A DNA stretch of 64,000 nt from [Clostridium] celerecrescens 18A (GCF_002797975.1 NZ_PGET01000001.1:744001-808000); one strand, 5' to 3'; positions 24,806 to 34,056 are shown, numbered from the stretch's first letter. Translations and numbers: made by a program. Notes: generated from the letters alone by a model not told the origin.

Positions 24806-25327
24806 TTGTTAGGAAATAAAATAATAGGGCAGCATGAATACAATATCCGGTTATTGTCAGGCGATGATGAGGTAGACGTACAAGATCTATGTGAAAGATG
24901 CTCGGACTTTTTTGAATTAACTGAAGGCAGACCGCCTGAAAAGGATGCAGGAACAAGCATTCTGTTTGACTTGCCGCCGGGTAAAGCAATGAAAGACAAG
25001 TTTGTATTTGGAGTATATAAAAAGAATGTTTTAATTGCTGTAATTGATATGGTTAAAGATTATAAAGCGACTGGAGAGTGGATAATAGGCTTACTTATGC
25101 TTGACCCAAAGGAAAGAGGAAAAAGTTTGGGAAGAAAATTACATGATTCTATAAAAGACTGGGTTCTGGAAGAACATGGCAGGGCATTAAGAATCGGGGT
25201 TTTAGAAGATAACCACATAGGGTATAAGTTTTGGTGTAAGATGGGATATATAGAAGTAGAAAGAGTGAAAAAGGCCTATGGAAATAAGGAACATACCGTA
25301 AAAGTTATGAATTTATTTCTTAAATGA
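24806..25327 (+). CDS. GNAT family N-acetyltransferase
   Basis: 173 residues starting at a TTG at 24806, seven bases after AAAGGAGGAA. Single GNAT domain; the acetyl-CoA loop is LDPKERGKSLGRKLHDSI (about 98-115, R-G-x-x-L-G). The C-terminal VLEDNHIGYKFWCKMGYIEVERVKK has the usual N-x-x-x-x-x-F-W-x-K-x-G-Y end of the fold. The N-terminal part contains DLCERCSDFFELTEGRPP, seen in clostridial GNATs of unknown substrate. It follows the DUF1648 gene by 46 bases on the same strand, so the two may be co-transcribed. Confidence 0.87.
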   Translation: MLGNKIIGQHEYNIRLLSGDDEVDVQDLCERCSDFFELTEGRPPEKDAGTSILFDLPPGKAMKDKFVFGVYKKNVLIAVIDMVKDYKATGEWIIGLLMLDPKERGKSLGRKLHDSIKDWVLEEHGRALRIGVLEDNHIGYKFWCKMGYIEVERVKKAYGNKEHTVKVMNLFLK

Positions 25328-25328
25328 T

Positions 25329-25360
25329 CCGCTGCCCCATGTTACAGGGCAGCGGTTTTA
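25329..25360. terminator. Bidirectional rho-independent terminator
   Basis: CCGCTGCCC (25329-25337) and GGGCAGCGG (25347-25355) with loop CATGTTACA, then TTTTA. It lies between convergent genes. Its loop and outer stem bases resemble the terminator at 893-932. Confidence 0.85.
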
Positions 25361-25391
25361 TGCATGGGCTTTAGCCTGAAACGGCTTTTAC

Positions 25392-27086
25392 TCATGACGA
25401 TGTAGAATTAAGCTGATCGTGAAACGTATTCGCCAGCTGATTGGCGGCTTCTTTACCGGTATATAATGCCCCCTGCATCCAGCCATGTTTTGTGGATAGG
25501 TGTTCACCGGCAAAGTAGACTCTCTGATTAAATTCCGGTTTCAGCATCTCATAGGCAAATAGTTTTTTCTGACCTGGAAGTGCCATAGCAAAAGCTCCCC
25601 GGATATTGGGTTGATTATCCCAAACAACGGTCTTATGGTCTTCCACTATGGAATCTAAGAATCTTCTTGGCAATCCGTGAACTTCCTCCACATTACTTCT
25701 TATCAGTTTATACCGGGGGATTTCGCTCATATTTCCCACCCTTGTTGCATTTAAATGATAATTATAGGAAGCCACCAGTACTCCAGGTTCATCCGGCGAA
25801 CAGGAGGAAATATCGGGGCAAAGGATATGATCTCCAGGATAAAAGATGGACTGAATAGGCAGGTCTGTCTGGGAAAATCCCCCCACCATTCTTCCGTAAT
25901 CGGTATCCTGCTCCCAAAAGCGTTTATTGCACATAAATAGTGTTTTTTGCGAATTAATATAATTAAATTCTAAAATAGCCTGCATCTTAAGGTTACTGAA
26001 ATATGGCTTGATTTCAACCTCTCTTAAAGTGGAGTAGGGAATCGCACATACAACGTAATCAAATACATCGGTAGTTCTCCTGAGATTCCGCACATTACGA
26101 TGAGTCAGAATGACTTGATTGTTATAAGGCGACTGATAAATACCTATAACCGTCTGTCCAGGCTGATATTTAACCGTGCCAAGCTGAGCAGCCGGAATAT
26201 TTTGATACTGAGTCGGATTATCTGTGAGAAGGGATTGGACAAAAGCATATGGCAGATTTACAATTCCGCCTTCGATGGTATAGATGTTACGGTAATCAAG
26301 AGTATATTCCTCATGGGTGATTTCATCATAACTGACATTCAGTAAAGCACCGGTACCTGGGCTGACTCCTGAGATCAAGCTGATCGCCCCCTGGCTCAAT
26401 CCCAGATTTTCCAGGGTCTGCCGGACGGAATAGTTTGTAAGAGTCAGATATTCCGGGGAATATTCCGGTAAAATTTGTATTAGTTCTGAACGGATTTCAG
26501 GCGGAAGCTGCAACATAAGATACAAAAAGGCATAGTCATCAAGCTCTGGCCAGGGAGTGCTTCTTTCCTGAGGGGTCAAATCGTATAAAGGATAAAGCAT
26601 TTGTTCAATGGAGTCTGATGTTCTTAAACGGGTATTATGTACATATAAAAAATTATTTCGCTTCCTTACGGACAGTGGAAGGGTGTTGAGGCCTAATAAA
26701 TTGATGTAATGCCAGGTGGTCTCATGAGTTACCGGGATTCTATGAGCGCCGAATTCATTGTAGTATTTGCCTTCCGGATCAAAATAATAGGTATAAACTC
26801 TTCCTCCGATTCTATTTTCATTGGCTTCCAGAATTGTAATATCGGCTCCCAGCTTACGAAGCTCGAATGCGGCGGATAAGCCGGCCAGACCTCCTCCGAT
26901 GATACCGATTTTTACCCCTTTCATTTCTCCCGGCGATGCATAATTTGTGATATCCGGGGGAGGACTTAGTAAATTAACAATATATTCGTAATCTTCCGGA
27001 CGGCCCGCCGTTTCTAATGATGTTCTGATCATTTCGCGCCGTTGTTCATTCGTGGGGTTTATAACTTGATTTAATGGAACCGCCAT
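25392..27086 (-). CDS. Flavin-containing monoamine oxidase family protein
   Basis: 564 residues. The FAD-binding Rossmann fold is at KIGIIGGGLAGLSAAFELRK (about 60-79), followed by ILEANENRIGGRVYTY (ribose-binding Glu and the GGR motif); YYNEFGAHRIP and the C-terminal VYFAGEHLS...GWMQGALYTGKEAA complete the amine-oxidase signature. Homologues include L-amino acid oxidases and tryptophan 2-monooxygenase, so an amine or amino acid is the likely substrate, with release of hydrogen peroxide if O2 is the acceptor. That is unusual baggage for an anaerobe. About 58 extra residues precede the FAD domain; there is no signal peptide. Minus-strand ribosome binding site GAGGT precedes the ATG. Monocistronic. 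Confidence 0.88.
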   Translation of the reverse strand: MAVPLNQVINPTNEQRREMIRTSLETAGRPEDYEYIVNLLSPPPDITNYASPGEMKGVKIGIIGGGLAGLSAAFELRKLGADITILEANENRIGGRVYTYYFDPEGKYYNEFGAHRIPVTHETTWHYINLLGLNTLPLSVRKRNNFLYVHNTRLRTSDSIEQMLYPLYDLTPQERSTPWPELDDYAFLYLMLQLPPEIRSELIQILPEYSPEYLTLTNYSVRQTLENLGLSQGAISLISGVSPGTGALLNVSYDEITHEEYTLDYRNIYTIEGGIVNLPYAFVQSLLTDNPTQYQNIPAAQLGTVKYQPGQTVIGIYQSPYNNQVILTHRNVRNLRRTTDVFDYVVCAIPYSTLREVEIKPYFSNLKMQAILEFNYINSQKTLFMCNKRFWEQDTDYGRMVGGFSQTDLPIQSIFYPGDHILCPDISSCSPDEPGVLVASYNYHLNATRVGNMSEIPRYKLIRSNVEEVHGLPRRFLDSIVEDHKTVVWDNQPNIRGAFAMALPGQKKLFAYEMLKPEFNQRVYFAGEHLSTKHGWMQGALYTGKEAANQLANTFHDQLNSTSS

Positions 27087-27340
27087 TGATTATACCTCAT
27101 AATATCATTACAGTTTAATATATTGGAAACCTTTCGTGAATATAACAAAATAGGGGAGTCATGAGCTGCAGGCCGGCATAATTTGGATCTCATGGACGTG
27201 GCATAAGGAAAACGCTGTACAGAGATTGAGTTTCTGATTGTAATTTTAATGATTATTGTGTAAATTAATTACAGAAGATAAATATCTTAGATGCAGTTTT
27301 GATAATGAATGGGAAACATAGGAGAAAATGAGGTTAATCA

Positions 27341-28303
27341 ATGTCAAAAAACGATAATATGCTGGCAATTCTCTGGATGCTGAATTCAGGGACAAAAATT
27401 ACTGCAAAACAAATAGCGGAAAGGCTGGAGATCAATATACGGACTGTATACCGCTATATTGACTCGCTTTGTGCCAGCGGGGTACCGATCGTATCCGATG
27501 CAGGCCAGAATGGCGGATATAGTCTGCTGAATGATTTTATCAATGCGCCCTTATTTTTTGATGTAGATGAGCAAAAGGCCATTCTCCATGCAGCTGTGTT
27601 TGCAAAAGAAGCAGGGTACCCTTTTAATGAAGCATTAAGCAGGGCAACAGAAAAACTGAAAATGTATTCCAACCGGGAACAGAAACGCATTGTCGATCGC
27701 CATTTAACCGGTTTTGAAGTGATAAGCCGCGAGATCGATTCTTCTGTTAAGCCGAAATTGGTAGAGATAGAGCGGGCTGTGGCAAATGAGTATTCCGTGG
27801 AAATTGAATATCGTACAAGCCATGAAGAAGAATCCAGGCAAAGGATAATTGATCCATACGGTGTAATTTACTGGAACAATAAATGGTATACCATTGGATT
27901 CTGCCATCTGAGAAATGAAATCCGCAGCTTTCGTGCTGAGCGGATTTTACAGATAAACCGGACGCAAATGACGTTTAAACGTCCGGAAGCCTTTTCCGCC
28001 AAAAAATTCTTCCTACAGAATCTTTTACCTGACCTGGCAAATAAGGACAGGGTGGTTTCAGTCGTGATCAGAGGCAGGGCAGAGGCATTGGATGACTTGA
28101 GCATTCACTGGTTTTTAGGTCATTATCTGAAAGAGAGGACTCCAAATCAGGCTGTCTTTTTACTTGAAGAAAGAGTTATGAATGGATATGTGCCAAATTT
28201 TCTATTATCCTATGGGAGAGCCATTGAGATCATAGAGCCTGAGAACCTGAAAAAAAGACTGGCAGACATTGCGTTGGAGCTAATGGAATATTATCAAAAT
28301 TAA
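27341..28303 (+). CDS. WYL domain transcriptional regulator (YafY-like)
   Basis: 320 residues. N-terminal HTH_11 (MLNSGTKITAKQIAERLEINIRTVYRYIDSLCASG, about 13-47), then the WYL domain (about 135-215; IDPYGVIYWNNKWYTIGFCHLRNEIRSFRAERI, with WYTIGFC in the position of the W-Y-L core) and a C-terminal WCX-type extension. Such proteins bind small ligands or nucleic acids through the WYL domain and regulate neighbouring genes. A VOC protein gene starts 80 bases downstream behind a palindrome, and it is the probable target. Confidence 0.9.
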   Translation: MSKNDNMLAILWMLNSGTKITAKQIAERLEINIRTVYRYIDSLCASGVPIVSDAGQNGGYSLLNDFINAPLFFDVDEQKAILHAAVFAKEAGYPFNEALSRATEKLKMYSNREQKRIVDRHLTGFEVISREIDSSVKPKLVEIERAVANEYSVEIEYRTSHEEESRQRIIDPYGVIYWNNKWYTIGFCHLRNEIRSFRAERILQINRTQMTFKRPEAFSAKKFFLQNLLPDLANKDRVVSVVIRGRAEALDDLSIHWFLGHYLKERTPNQAVFLLEERVMNGYVPNFLLSYGRAIEIIEPENLKKRLADIALELMEYYQN

Positions 28304-28311
28304 CGATAATA

Positions 28312-28345
28312 CTGACAGCTGCTGTCAGGGTAGATAATATATAAT
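28312..28345 (+). promoter_or_regulatory. Putative WYL-regulator operator and promoter
   Basis: CTGACAGC-T-GCTGTCAG (28312-28328) is a perfect inverted repeat with 8-bp arms. TATAAT lies at 28340-28345, so the palindrome covers the -35 position of the VOC gene promoter. Regulation by the adjacent WYL protein is inferred. Confidence 0.55.
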
Positions 28346-28383
28346 GAGATTATATTGATGATTAGTAATAAGGAGGAAGAGCA

Positions 28384-28899
28384 ATGGCGAAATACATGGG
28401 AGCAACAGGAGATCATACAAAAAATGGGCTGCCGAATGGGTTTACATCCATAACACCATTCATCGTAGTAAATAATCCCTCAGAAGCAATTATGTTTTAT
28501 CAGTCCGTATTCCACGCAAGGGTTAAGGACAGCACAGAATTTTCCGATGAAAACGGTAATAGTATCATTGTTCATGCGGAACTTGATTTTGGAACTGGCT
28601 TTTTGCAGCTGGGAGCTGCGAATCCGGCTTATCAACTGGTTTTACCACCAGGGGATGATAATGCATGCTATTCTTTGGCAATTTATGTTTCCGATGTTGA
28701 TGAGGTGTTTGATCATGCGGTGGTAAAAGGAGCAAAAATCCGGGAGAAAGTTTCAAACTTTGTTTCAGGGGATCGGTTTGGAAGTATTCTGGATCCATTT
28801 GGTGTGAGATGGACCATTATGACCAGGATCGAGGATTTATCAGAAGAAGAAAGCAGCCGGAGAGTAGAAGAATGGGCGAAACGCATGAGTACGGAATAA
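28384..28899 (+). CDS. VOC family protein (PhnB-like)
   Basis: 171 residues. ITPFIVVNNPSEAIMFYQSVFHARV (about 21-45) and the end FVSGDRFGSILDPFGVRWTIMTR (about 122-144) are the signature of PhnB-type VOC proteins. Many lack the metal ligands of true glyoxalases and function is generally unknown. The ribosome binding site AAGGAGGAAG precedes the ATG at 28384. It is preceded by a palindrome overlapping its promoter and by the WYL regulator gene; the GNAT gene follows 46 bases later. Confidence 0.87.
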   Translation: MAKYMGATGDHTKNGLPNGFTSITPFIVVNNPSEAIMFYQSVFHARVKDSTEFSDENGNSIIVHAELDFGTGFLQLGAANPAYQLVLPPGDDNACYSLAIYVSDVDEVFDHAVVKGAKIREKVSNFVSGDRFGSILDPFGVRWTIMTRIEDLSEEESSRRVEEWAKRMSTE

Positions 28900-28945
28900 A
28901 GTGGGGAATACAAACTGTAAAATAAATGAAGTGGGGAGATAAGAT

Positions 28946-29956
28946 ATGAAATTTTATGAATTCAGGCCGATCAGTAATGATGATGTGCCAGCTATGGCTG
29001 ACCTGTTGACGTGCAGGCAGAATCTTGAGAGTAATGAATTCCCATCTTTAAGAAACAGCTGTCTCAATACAATATATATCGAGGATTTACTTGAAAAACT
29101 ATTCAAAAATAATAAATCAATTGGGATAGGTGCATTTGTAAATGATGAATTGGTCGGCTATATCGTAGGAAAGATAAAGATTGACCATGAGAGAGGCAGG
29201 CATGTCTGGGTGCCTTATGAAGGGATTGCAGTGAGGAGAGACCAGCCCTCAGAACTCATAAGAACTCTCTATGCTAAAGTTTCTGACCTGTGGATCCAAA
29301 AAGGCTGTTTTCACCAATATGCATTAATACCTCTTGGGAGCAAGGGGTATTATGAGGCTTTCCTTGGGTTGAGCTTTTCTATCCAGCAAGTACATGGGAT
29401 AATGAATATTGGAGATTACAATGCATTTGAAACTGCATCTGATGCAGAAATCAGAATCGCCGGTAAAGCAGATAGGGAAGCAATGGGGAGAATGTCTGGA
29501 ATCATCTTTTCCTATCAAAATTCTGCGCCTGTGTTTGAACCAGCTTTACCTGAGATTGTAGTGAGAATAAGGGAAGGATATAAAGGGCTTGCAGAGGATG
29601 AGGAAGCAATGATCCTCATTGCGGAAAAAGACAGAAAGGAATTGGGATTTCAGGTATACGAACCAGTTATTCCGGATTTAATGACGCCTGATGATGGAGT
29701 GGAGCTAAGTATCGCAGGCATTTACCCAACCCAAATGAGAGGCGGTGTTGGGAAGAAATTAATGAATGAAGGCAGCAGGCTGGTAAAAGAAAAAGGATAT
29801 CAGAGAATCATAACTGATTGGAGGATAACCAATCTTGCCTCTTCGACATTTTGGCCAAAGTGCGGATTTAAGCCTATGGCTTACAGAATGGTTCGATATA
29901 TTGATAATAATTTCACATGGGCAAACTTCAACAATCCGAGTTTGAAGGAGTTGTAG
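28946..29956 (+). CDS. Tandem GNAT acetyltransferase
   Basis: 336 residues with two GNAT-like halves. The N-terminal half contains VPYEGIAVRRDQPSELIRTLYAKV (about 90-113), a degenerate acetyl-CoA loop; the C-terminal half contains IAGIYPTQMRGGVGKKLMNEG (about 253-273), whose Q/R-x-x-G-V-G-K pattern looks functional, and ends WRITNLASSTFWPKCGFKP, a typical GNAT close. Only the second half is therefore likely to bind acetyl-CoA well. Substrate unknown. GTGGGGAG precedes the ATG. Possibly co-transcribed with the VOC gene before it. Confidence 0.83.
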   Translation: MKFYEFRPISNDDVPAMADLLTCRQNLESNEFPSLRNSCLNTIYIEDLLEKLFKNNKSIGIGAFVNDELVGYIVGKIKIDHERGRHVWVPYEGIAVRRDQPSELIRTLYAKVSDLWIQKGCFHQYALIPLGSKGYYEAFLGLSFSIQQVHGIMNIGDYNAFETASDAEIRIAGKADREAMGRMSGIIFSYQNSAPVFEPALPEIVVRIREGYKGLAEDEEAMILIAEKDRKELGFQVYEPVIPDLMTPDDGVELSIAGIYPTQMRGGVGKKLMNEGSRLVKEKGYQRIITDWRITNLASSTFWPKCGFKPMAYRMVRYIDNNFTWANFNNPSLKEL

Positions 29957-30009
29957 GACTGTTTTTTAGATAATAAATCCGGCTATCTGTCCAGTAGTTC
30001 ATATGCTTG

Positions 30010-30046
30010 TGAAAAACGGCGGCTTAAAAAAAGCCGCCGTTTTTTA
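30010..30046. terminator. Bidirectional rho-independent terminator
   Basis: AAAAACGGCGGCTT (30012-30025) and AAGCCGCCGTTTTT (30031-30044) around a short A loop, flanked by A-run and T-run; it lies between convergent genes. Confidence 0.9.
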
Positions 30047-30097
30047 GTTTTGCCCATTTCCGTTTTACTCACTAAGGAGCAGACGGGCCATCAGGAA

Positions 30098-31339
30098 TTA
30101 AAAGTAATCTGAAATCGCACACTTTTTCTTCGGAAAAACTTTCAGCAGAGTATCATTGCCGCATCGACGGCATTCAGCCGGCAGACAGGGGAGCTCTTCC
30201 TCTGTAACACCTCTGCAAATTAGCCTGGAGAACAGAGTGATATCCATGACAGTATCGGCCTGGGTTTCGGAACCGTCCGCATTATAATGGAGAGAGGAAT
30301 AACGGCCTTCCTTCCAGCCCAGTTCCCATAAACCGCTATTGGCAGGGAGCCAGGAGTCGTTGAGAAAGAGACGAATAGAACCGTTTCCGAGGTATTGTGC
30401 AGCCTTTAAGACTTCCTCTGCGTGGACGACTCGTACCATGCCGTGCATTATCTGATGGATGGTAGCCGCACGTCCTGCCGGCAGATTAAATTCCAAGCAG
30501 AGAAGATCAAACGGGACGAAGTCCGGAAGGGGGATGCAAACTCTGTCATAATAGGCCTGTCTGCTTTTACAGAAATGAATCAGTCCCATAAGTCCTTCTA
30601 TGTCTGAATATACAAATTCATGACAGTTCATGGTAACAGTCTGTTTTTCATCTGTAATTTTCGAGTAGATGAGGTAGCCGCAGGGGGATCCGGCTTCGTT
30701 GTAATACAGGTAGGTAAAACGGAAGTCACGGTCTGGTTCATATTGCCCCACGGCGTGGTGCCATTCGATTTCCTCCCGCATGACTGAAAGATTACATCCG
30801 GCAAAGAAAGCGTGATAAAGCATTTTTAAATCTTCCAGCCGTGATGGCTGATAAAGCTCTATGGTGCCAAGATCCTTGTAATCAGGAAGCTGTGCCATAG
30901 GGAAATTCCAATGTTTTCTGCGTACGCAGTAGGTGTATCCAAACTGGCCGTAATACGTTCCTGAGAATGGATAAAGGTAAGAAAATTGGATATTATGGGT
31001 GTGCCATTCTTTTAACATTGCTCCAAATAGAGCTTTCATCACCCCTTTGCCCTGGCAGCAGGGCATGGCAGCTACATCGCCGACCGCGGCCATAGAAGCC
31101 GCTTCACCGTCAAATTCCACTGAGCAGACGCAATGGGAAACACATGCCTGCATGGCTTTCTGTTCATCGAACCAGGCCAGGGTGTTACGGTAATCCCGCT
31201 TCATTCGGGTAACCGGATGCTTTTGTATGTTAGCGGCAGATTCCGCAGCGCAGGAGGCGCCGTCTATGGTCCGTTCAAAGACTGTAAAGCATATACGTCT
31301 GGATTCTTCCAGTTCATCTTCCTGTATTGCTCTTATCAT
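30098..31339 (-). CDS. Eis-type GNAT acetyltransferase
   Basis: 413 residues, the usual length for Eis (enhanced intracellular survival) family proteins: N-terminal GNAT, central GNAT-like and C-terminal SCP2-like domain. The acetyl-CoA site is VGDVAAMPCCQGKGVMKALFGAML (about 86-109). Downstream FSYLYPFSGTYYGQFGYTYC matches the Eis LYPF...Y...GYG segment. Eis enzymes acetylate amino groups of aminoglycosides or peptides; the native target here is unknown. The ATG at 31339 follows GGAAAGGGGA on the minus strand. Divergent from the ROK-regulated cluster. Confidence 0.86.
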   Translation of the reverse strand: MIRAIQEDELEESRRICFTVFERTIDGASCAAESAANIQKHPVTRMKRDYRNTLAWFDEQKAMQACVSHCVCSVEFDGEAASMAAVGDVAAMPCCQGKGVMKALFGAMLKEWHTHNIQFSYLYPFSGTYYGQFGYTYCVRRKHWNFPMAQLPDYKDLGTIELYQPSRLEDLKMLYHAFFAGCNLSVMREEIEWHHAVGQYEPDRDFRFTYLYYNEAGSPCGYLIYSKITDEKQTVTMNCHEFVYSDIEGLMGLIHFCKSRQAYYDRVCIPLPDFVPFDLLCLEFNLPAGRAATIHQIMHGMVRVVHAEEVLKAAQYLGNGSIRLFLNDSWLPANSGLWELGWKEGRYSSLHYNADGSETQADTVMDITLFSRLICRGVTEEELPCLPAECRRCGNDTLLKVFPKKKCAISDYF

Positions 31340-31494
31340 AAAGTAATCCCCTTTCCAATTTATTTCAAATATAACACAAGCAGGTCTTTAGGACAAGAAT
31401 TTGCCTACTTCTTTTAACTAAGTTTAATGATTAAAAAAAGTTTGTGAAATAAAGTGAAAAATGTCCAATAAAAAGAGAAAAAACAAAAAGATAA

Positions 31495-31523
31495 TTGACA
31501 TTATAGATAGCTTGAATTATATT
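31495..31523 (+). promoter_or_regulatory. Sigma-A-type promoter of the ROK cluster
   Basis: TTGACA (31495-31500), 17-base spacer, TATATT (31518-31523). It lies 55 bases before the first gene of the cluster. Confidence 0.75.
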
Positions 31524-31535
31524 TAAGCCGAATTA

Positions 31536-31550
31536 TTTTAGTGACTAAAA
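31536..31550 (+). promoter_or_regulatory. Putative ROK repressor operator
   Basis: TTTTAGT-G-ACTAAAA, a perfect inverted repeat just downstream of the expected transcription start. TTAGT/ACTAA arms are typical of XylR/NagC-type ROK operators, and the ROK gene is the second gene of the unit. The pairing is inference. Confidence 0.6.
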
Positions 31551-31577
31551 ATAGAATGAGGGAGGATACAGAGTTCG

Positions 31578-32837
31578 ATGACGAAAAAACGTCTCATCTA
31601 CATCAATCTTGATGGTTTTGGAAAATACTATTATGATCAGATGAGTGCAGGGAAGGAGGCCCTCCCTAATATAAAAAAGCTTGTGAAAAGAGGTGTTTTA
31701 TTTGAACAGGCTTATACTGGAATACCGTCCATTACCGTCCCAATGCAGACAGGAATTGTCAGCGGCTGCTATTCAGACCGAACGGGAAACTGCGATAAGT
31801 ATTGGGATAGGGAGGCCAATGAAATAATTCTTACAGGACGCCTTAACCGGGCGCAGACCATAGGTGAAACACTTGCAGAGGAAGGAAGAACCTTCGTATC
31901 CATCCAGCAGTTTGCGCTGGAAGGAAAGGGCGCTGTCAGGGGGAAGAGAGACAGGCTTTATACGGAACCTGGTGGTGACTACAGGATACGTTTCTCCATG
32001 TTATTGAAGCTTATACGGGAAAATGTCATAGAGGATAAGGGAACCGTATATGAGTATCCGGAATTTCCGGAAGCCGTGTTCCTGTACATAGACGATCTGG
32101 ATTCTGTGGGTCATAATCCTCCCTGGTGCTATGCAGATTCGGAACGAAAGCGTGTTGATAACGTCTGCCGGGTGCTGGAGGGAATTGATGAGATGCTGGG
32201 GGAGATGTTTAACAGTCTGGAAGAGAAAGGACTGTTTGATTCTATGTATCTCCTTCTGACCACAGACCATGGCATGATTAGCTACAGAGGGAAAAGCCGG
32301 TTAGGTGACTTTATATGCGCCCTGGAGGAATGGGGATTCCGAGTAGCTGTATGTAAAGAAGGAAAAGTGGAAATGAAGGATTATGATATCCTTTTAACCT
32401 CCCATGATATTCAGTGTCAGATGTTCTTGAATGAAAAGTCAGAAGACTTGAGGGCAATGAAGGTGGAAGCTTTAAAGAAATGCATCATTAAGCTGCCTTA
32501 TGTGGAAACAGTCATGACAGCGAAGGAGCTTGCGGACCGGGGCGTGTACCGGGATTATGCAGACCTTTTAATCAGTCCGGCGGAGGGAGAAAGCTTTTCC
32601 TTATATCCCCTTGACCAGGAACATTTATATGCGACCCATGACAGCCTTCATAAGAAATGCCAGCACATTTTTACAGCAATGGCAGGGCCTGGTATAAGGT
32701 CAGATTACCGGGAAAACTCCCTGGTGTACACTAAGGATCTAATTCCCACGCTGGCATATTGTTTGGGCTGGAAACAACCCAGAGATGCAACCGGCAGGTG
32801 GCTTACTTCGATTCTGAGAGAAGAAATGGAAAGGTGA
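31578..32837 (+). CDS. Alkaline phosphatase superfamily phosphodiesterase/phosphatase
   Basis: 419 residues of the type I phosphodiesterase/nucleotide pyrophosphatase-like branch. Metal and catalytic motifs: INLDGFG (Asp, about 11), IPSITVPMQTG (Thr nucleophile candidate), YIDDLDSVGHN (Asp/His), TTDHGM (Asp-His) and YATHDS near the C-terminus (His). No signal peptide, so it is cytoplasmic and presumably acts on an imported phosphorylated or phosphodiester substrate. First gene of the ROK cluster; the ROK gene starts 4 bases after it. The substrate is not known. Confidence 0.83.
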   Translation: MTKKRLIYINLDGFGKYYYDQMSAGKEALPNIKKLVKRGVLFEQAYTGIPSITVPMQTGIVSGCYSDRTGNCDKYWDREANEIILTGRLNRAQTIGETLAEEGRTFVSIQQFALEGKGAVRGKRDRLYTEPGGDYRIRFSMLLKLIRENVIEDKGTVYEYPEFPEAVFLYIDDLDSVGHNPPWCYADSERKRVDNVCRVLEGIDEMLGEMFNSLEEKGLFDSMYLLLTTDHGMISYRGKSRLGDFICALEEWGFRVAVCKEGKVEMKDYDILLTSHDIQCQMFLNEKSEDLRAMKVEALKKCIIKLPYVETVMTAKELADRGVYRDYADLLISPAEGESFSLYPLDQEHLYATHDSLHKKCQHIFTAMAGPGIRSDYRENSLVYTKDLIPTLAYCLGWKQPRDATGRWLTSILREEMER

Positions 32838-32841
32838 TTGT

Positions 32842-34056
32842 TTGAAGGCAGGAAAAGAGACAATTAAATACATAAACAAGCAAAACATATTGAATGTTTT
32901 CCGGGAAAAGAATGAAGTGACCAAAGCCGAGATCATGGGAGTTACGAAATTAAGCGCGGCTACGGTATCGAATCTGATTCAGGAGCTAATGGAAGAAACA
33001 CTCCTGACAGAGAAATATTACGGTGAGTCCAGCGGCGGCAGAAAACCTATGATATACAGCTTAAATGGAGAAAGGGTTAGAATTCTTACTGTTAAAGTGA
33101 CTACAAAAGGGATTCTTGCAGGAATTGTGAATCTGAAAGGTGAAATTATCTGGCATAAATCCTTACCAGTTAGAATTCACGATGAGGCTACATTTCGCAG
33201 TGCGATGAAAGAGGCAGCAGCTCAGCTTAAGGAACAGCAGCGAAATCTGATGGAACAGATATCTATTGTTGCATACAGTATACCGGGTGTTATTTGCTAC
33301 AGTACAAGAAGTATCGTTTATTCCGCTGCACTATATCTGGAGAATGTTGATCTCCAGGCTTTGAGCGACCGGTTATTTAATAAGGATATGGAGGTTTACG
33401 TATTTAAGGATACGGATGCCCTGATTCTGGGGGAGTATTACGGAACAGGAAAGGACAGCCGAAACATGGTATACCTTCTGTGTGATCAGGGCGTCGGCAT
33501 GTCGGTGATTAGTGAGGGGAACCTCCTGCGGCTAACTGGCTGCGGCCTTGAAATCGGACATACCACGATAGATCTTCATGGACTGCCGTGCAAATGCTCG
33601 TCTACAGGCTGTGTGGGGACACTTCTGGGAGAAAAGCCTGCGGCAGCGCAGTACACACAGATATATGAAACGATTTATCCGGAAACCATATTTGATGGTA
33701 CTACGCTTTCTTACGATGTGCTGATTGACAGGTCATTAGAAGGAAAGGACAAAATTGCCTCAAGGGTCATGAGAGAGCAGATTGAATTACTTTCTGTGGT
33801 CGTGGTCAATACAGTTAATCTATTCAATCCCGATCTGGTAGTAATTGGCGGACCAGTGGCGAGAATTCCTGAAATGGCTGGTACAGTGGAGGCGTGGGTG
33901 AAGAAAAAGGCGCTTAAGCCATTTACCTCTAGTATATCGATTAAGGCTCCCACGCTGGGAAATCACGCATCGTTATATGGTATGGCGGAGTATGTGCTGG
34001 ACAAAGAAGTATTTACTGCGGTTTCTATCAGAAAACTGACAGGATTTCTAGCCTGA
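32842..34056 (+). CDS. ROK family transcriptional repressor (XylR/NagC-like)
   Basis: 404 residues from a TTG at 32842 after AAAGGTG. N-terminal winged HTH (NILNVFREKNEVTKAEIMGVTKLSAATVSNLIQELM, about 14-49), then a ROK sugar-binding/kinase-like domain. The zinc motif appears as HTTIDLHGLPCKCSSTGCVGTLLG (about 240-263; Cys-x-Cys...Cys), while the catalytic Asp region reads VYVFKDTDALILGEYYGTGK rather than the kinase consensus, fitting a regulator. VVIGGPVARIPE is the second phosphate-type loop. It probably represses this operon until a sugar or sugar phosphate binds. Confidence 0.91.
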   Translation: MKAGKETIKYINKQNILNVFREKNEVTKAEIMGVTKLSAATVSNLIQELMEETLLTEKYYGESSGGRKPMIYSLNGERVRILTVKVTTKGILAGIVNLKGEIIWHKSLPVRIHDEATFRSAMKEAAAQLKEQQRNLMEQISIVAYSIPGVICYSTRSIVYSAALYLENVDLQALSDRLFNKDMEVYVFKDTDALILGEYYGTGKDSRNMVYLLCDQGVGMSVISEGNLLRLTGCGLEIGHTTIDLHGLPCKCSSTGCVGTLLGEKPAAAQYTQIYETIYPETIFDGTTLSYDVLIDRSLEGKDKIASRVMREQIELLSVVVVNTVNLFNPDLVVIGGPVARIPEMAGTVEAWVKKKALKPFTSSISIKAPTLGNHASLYGMAEYVLDKEVFTAVSIRKLTGFLA

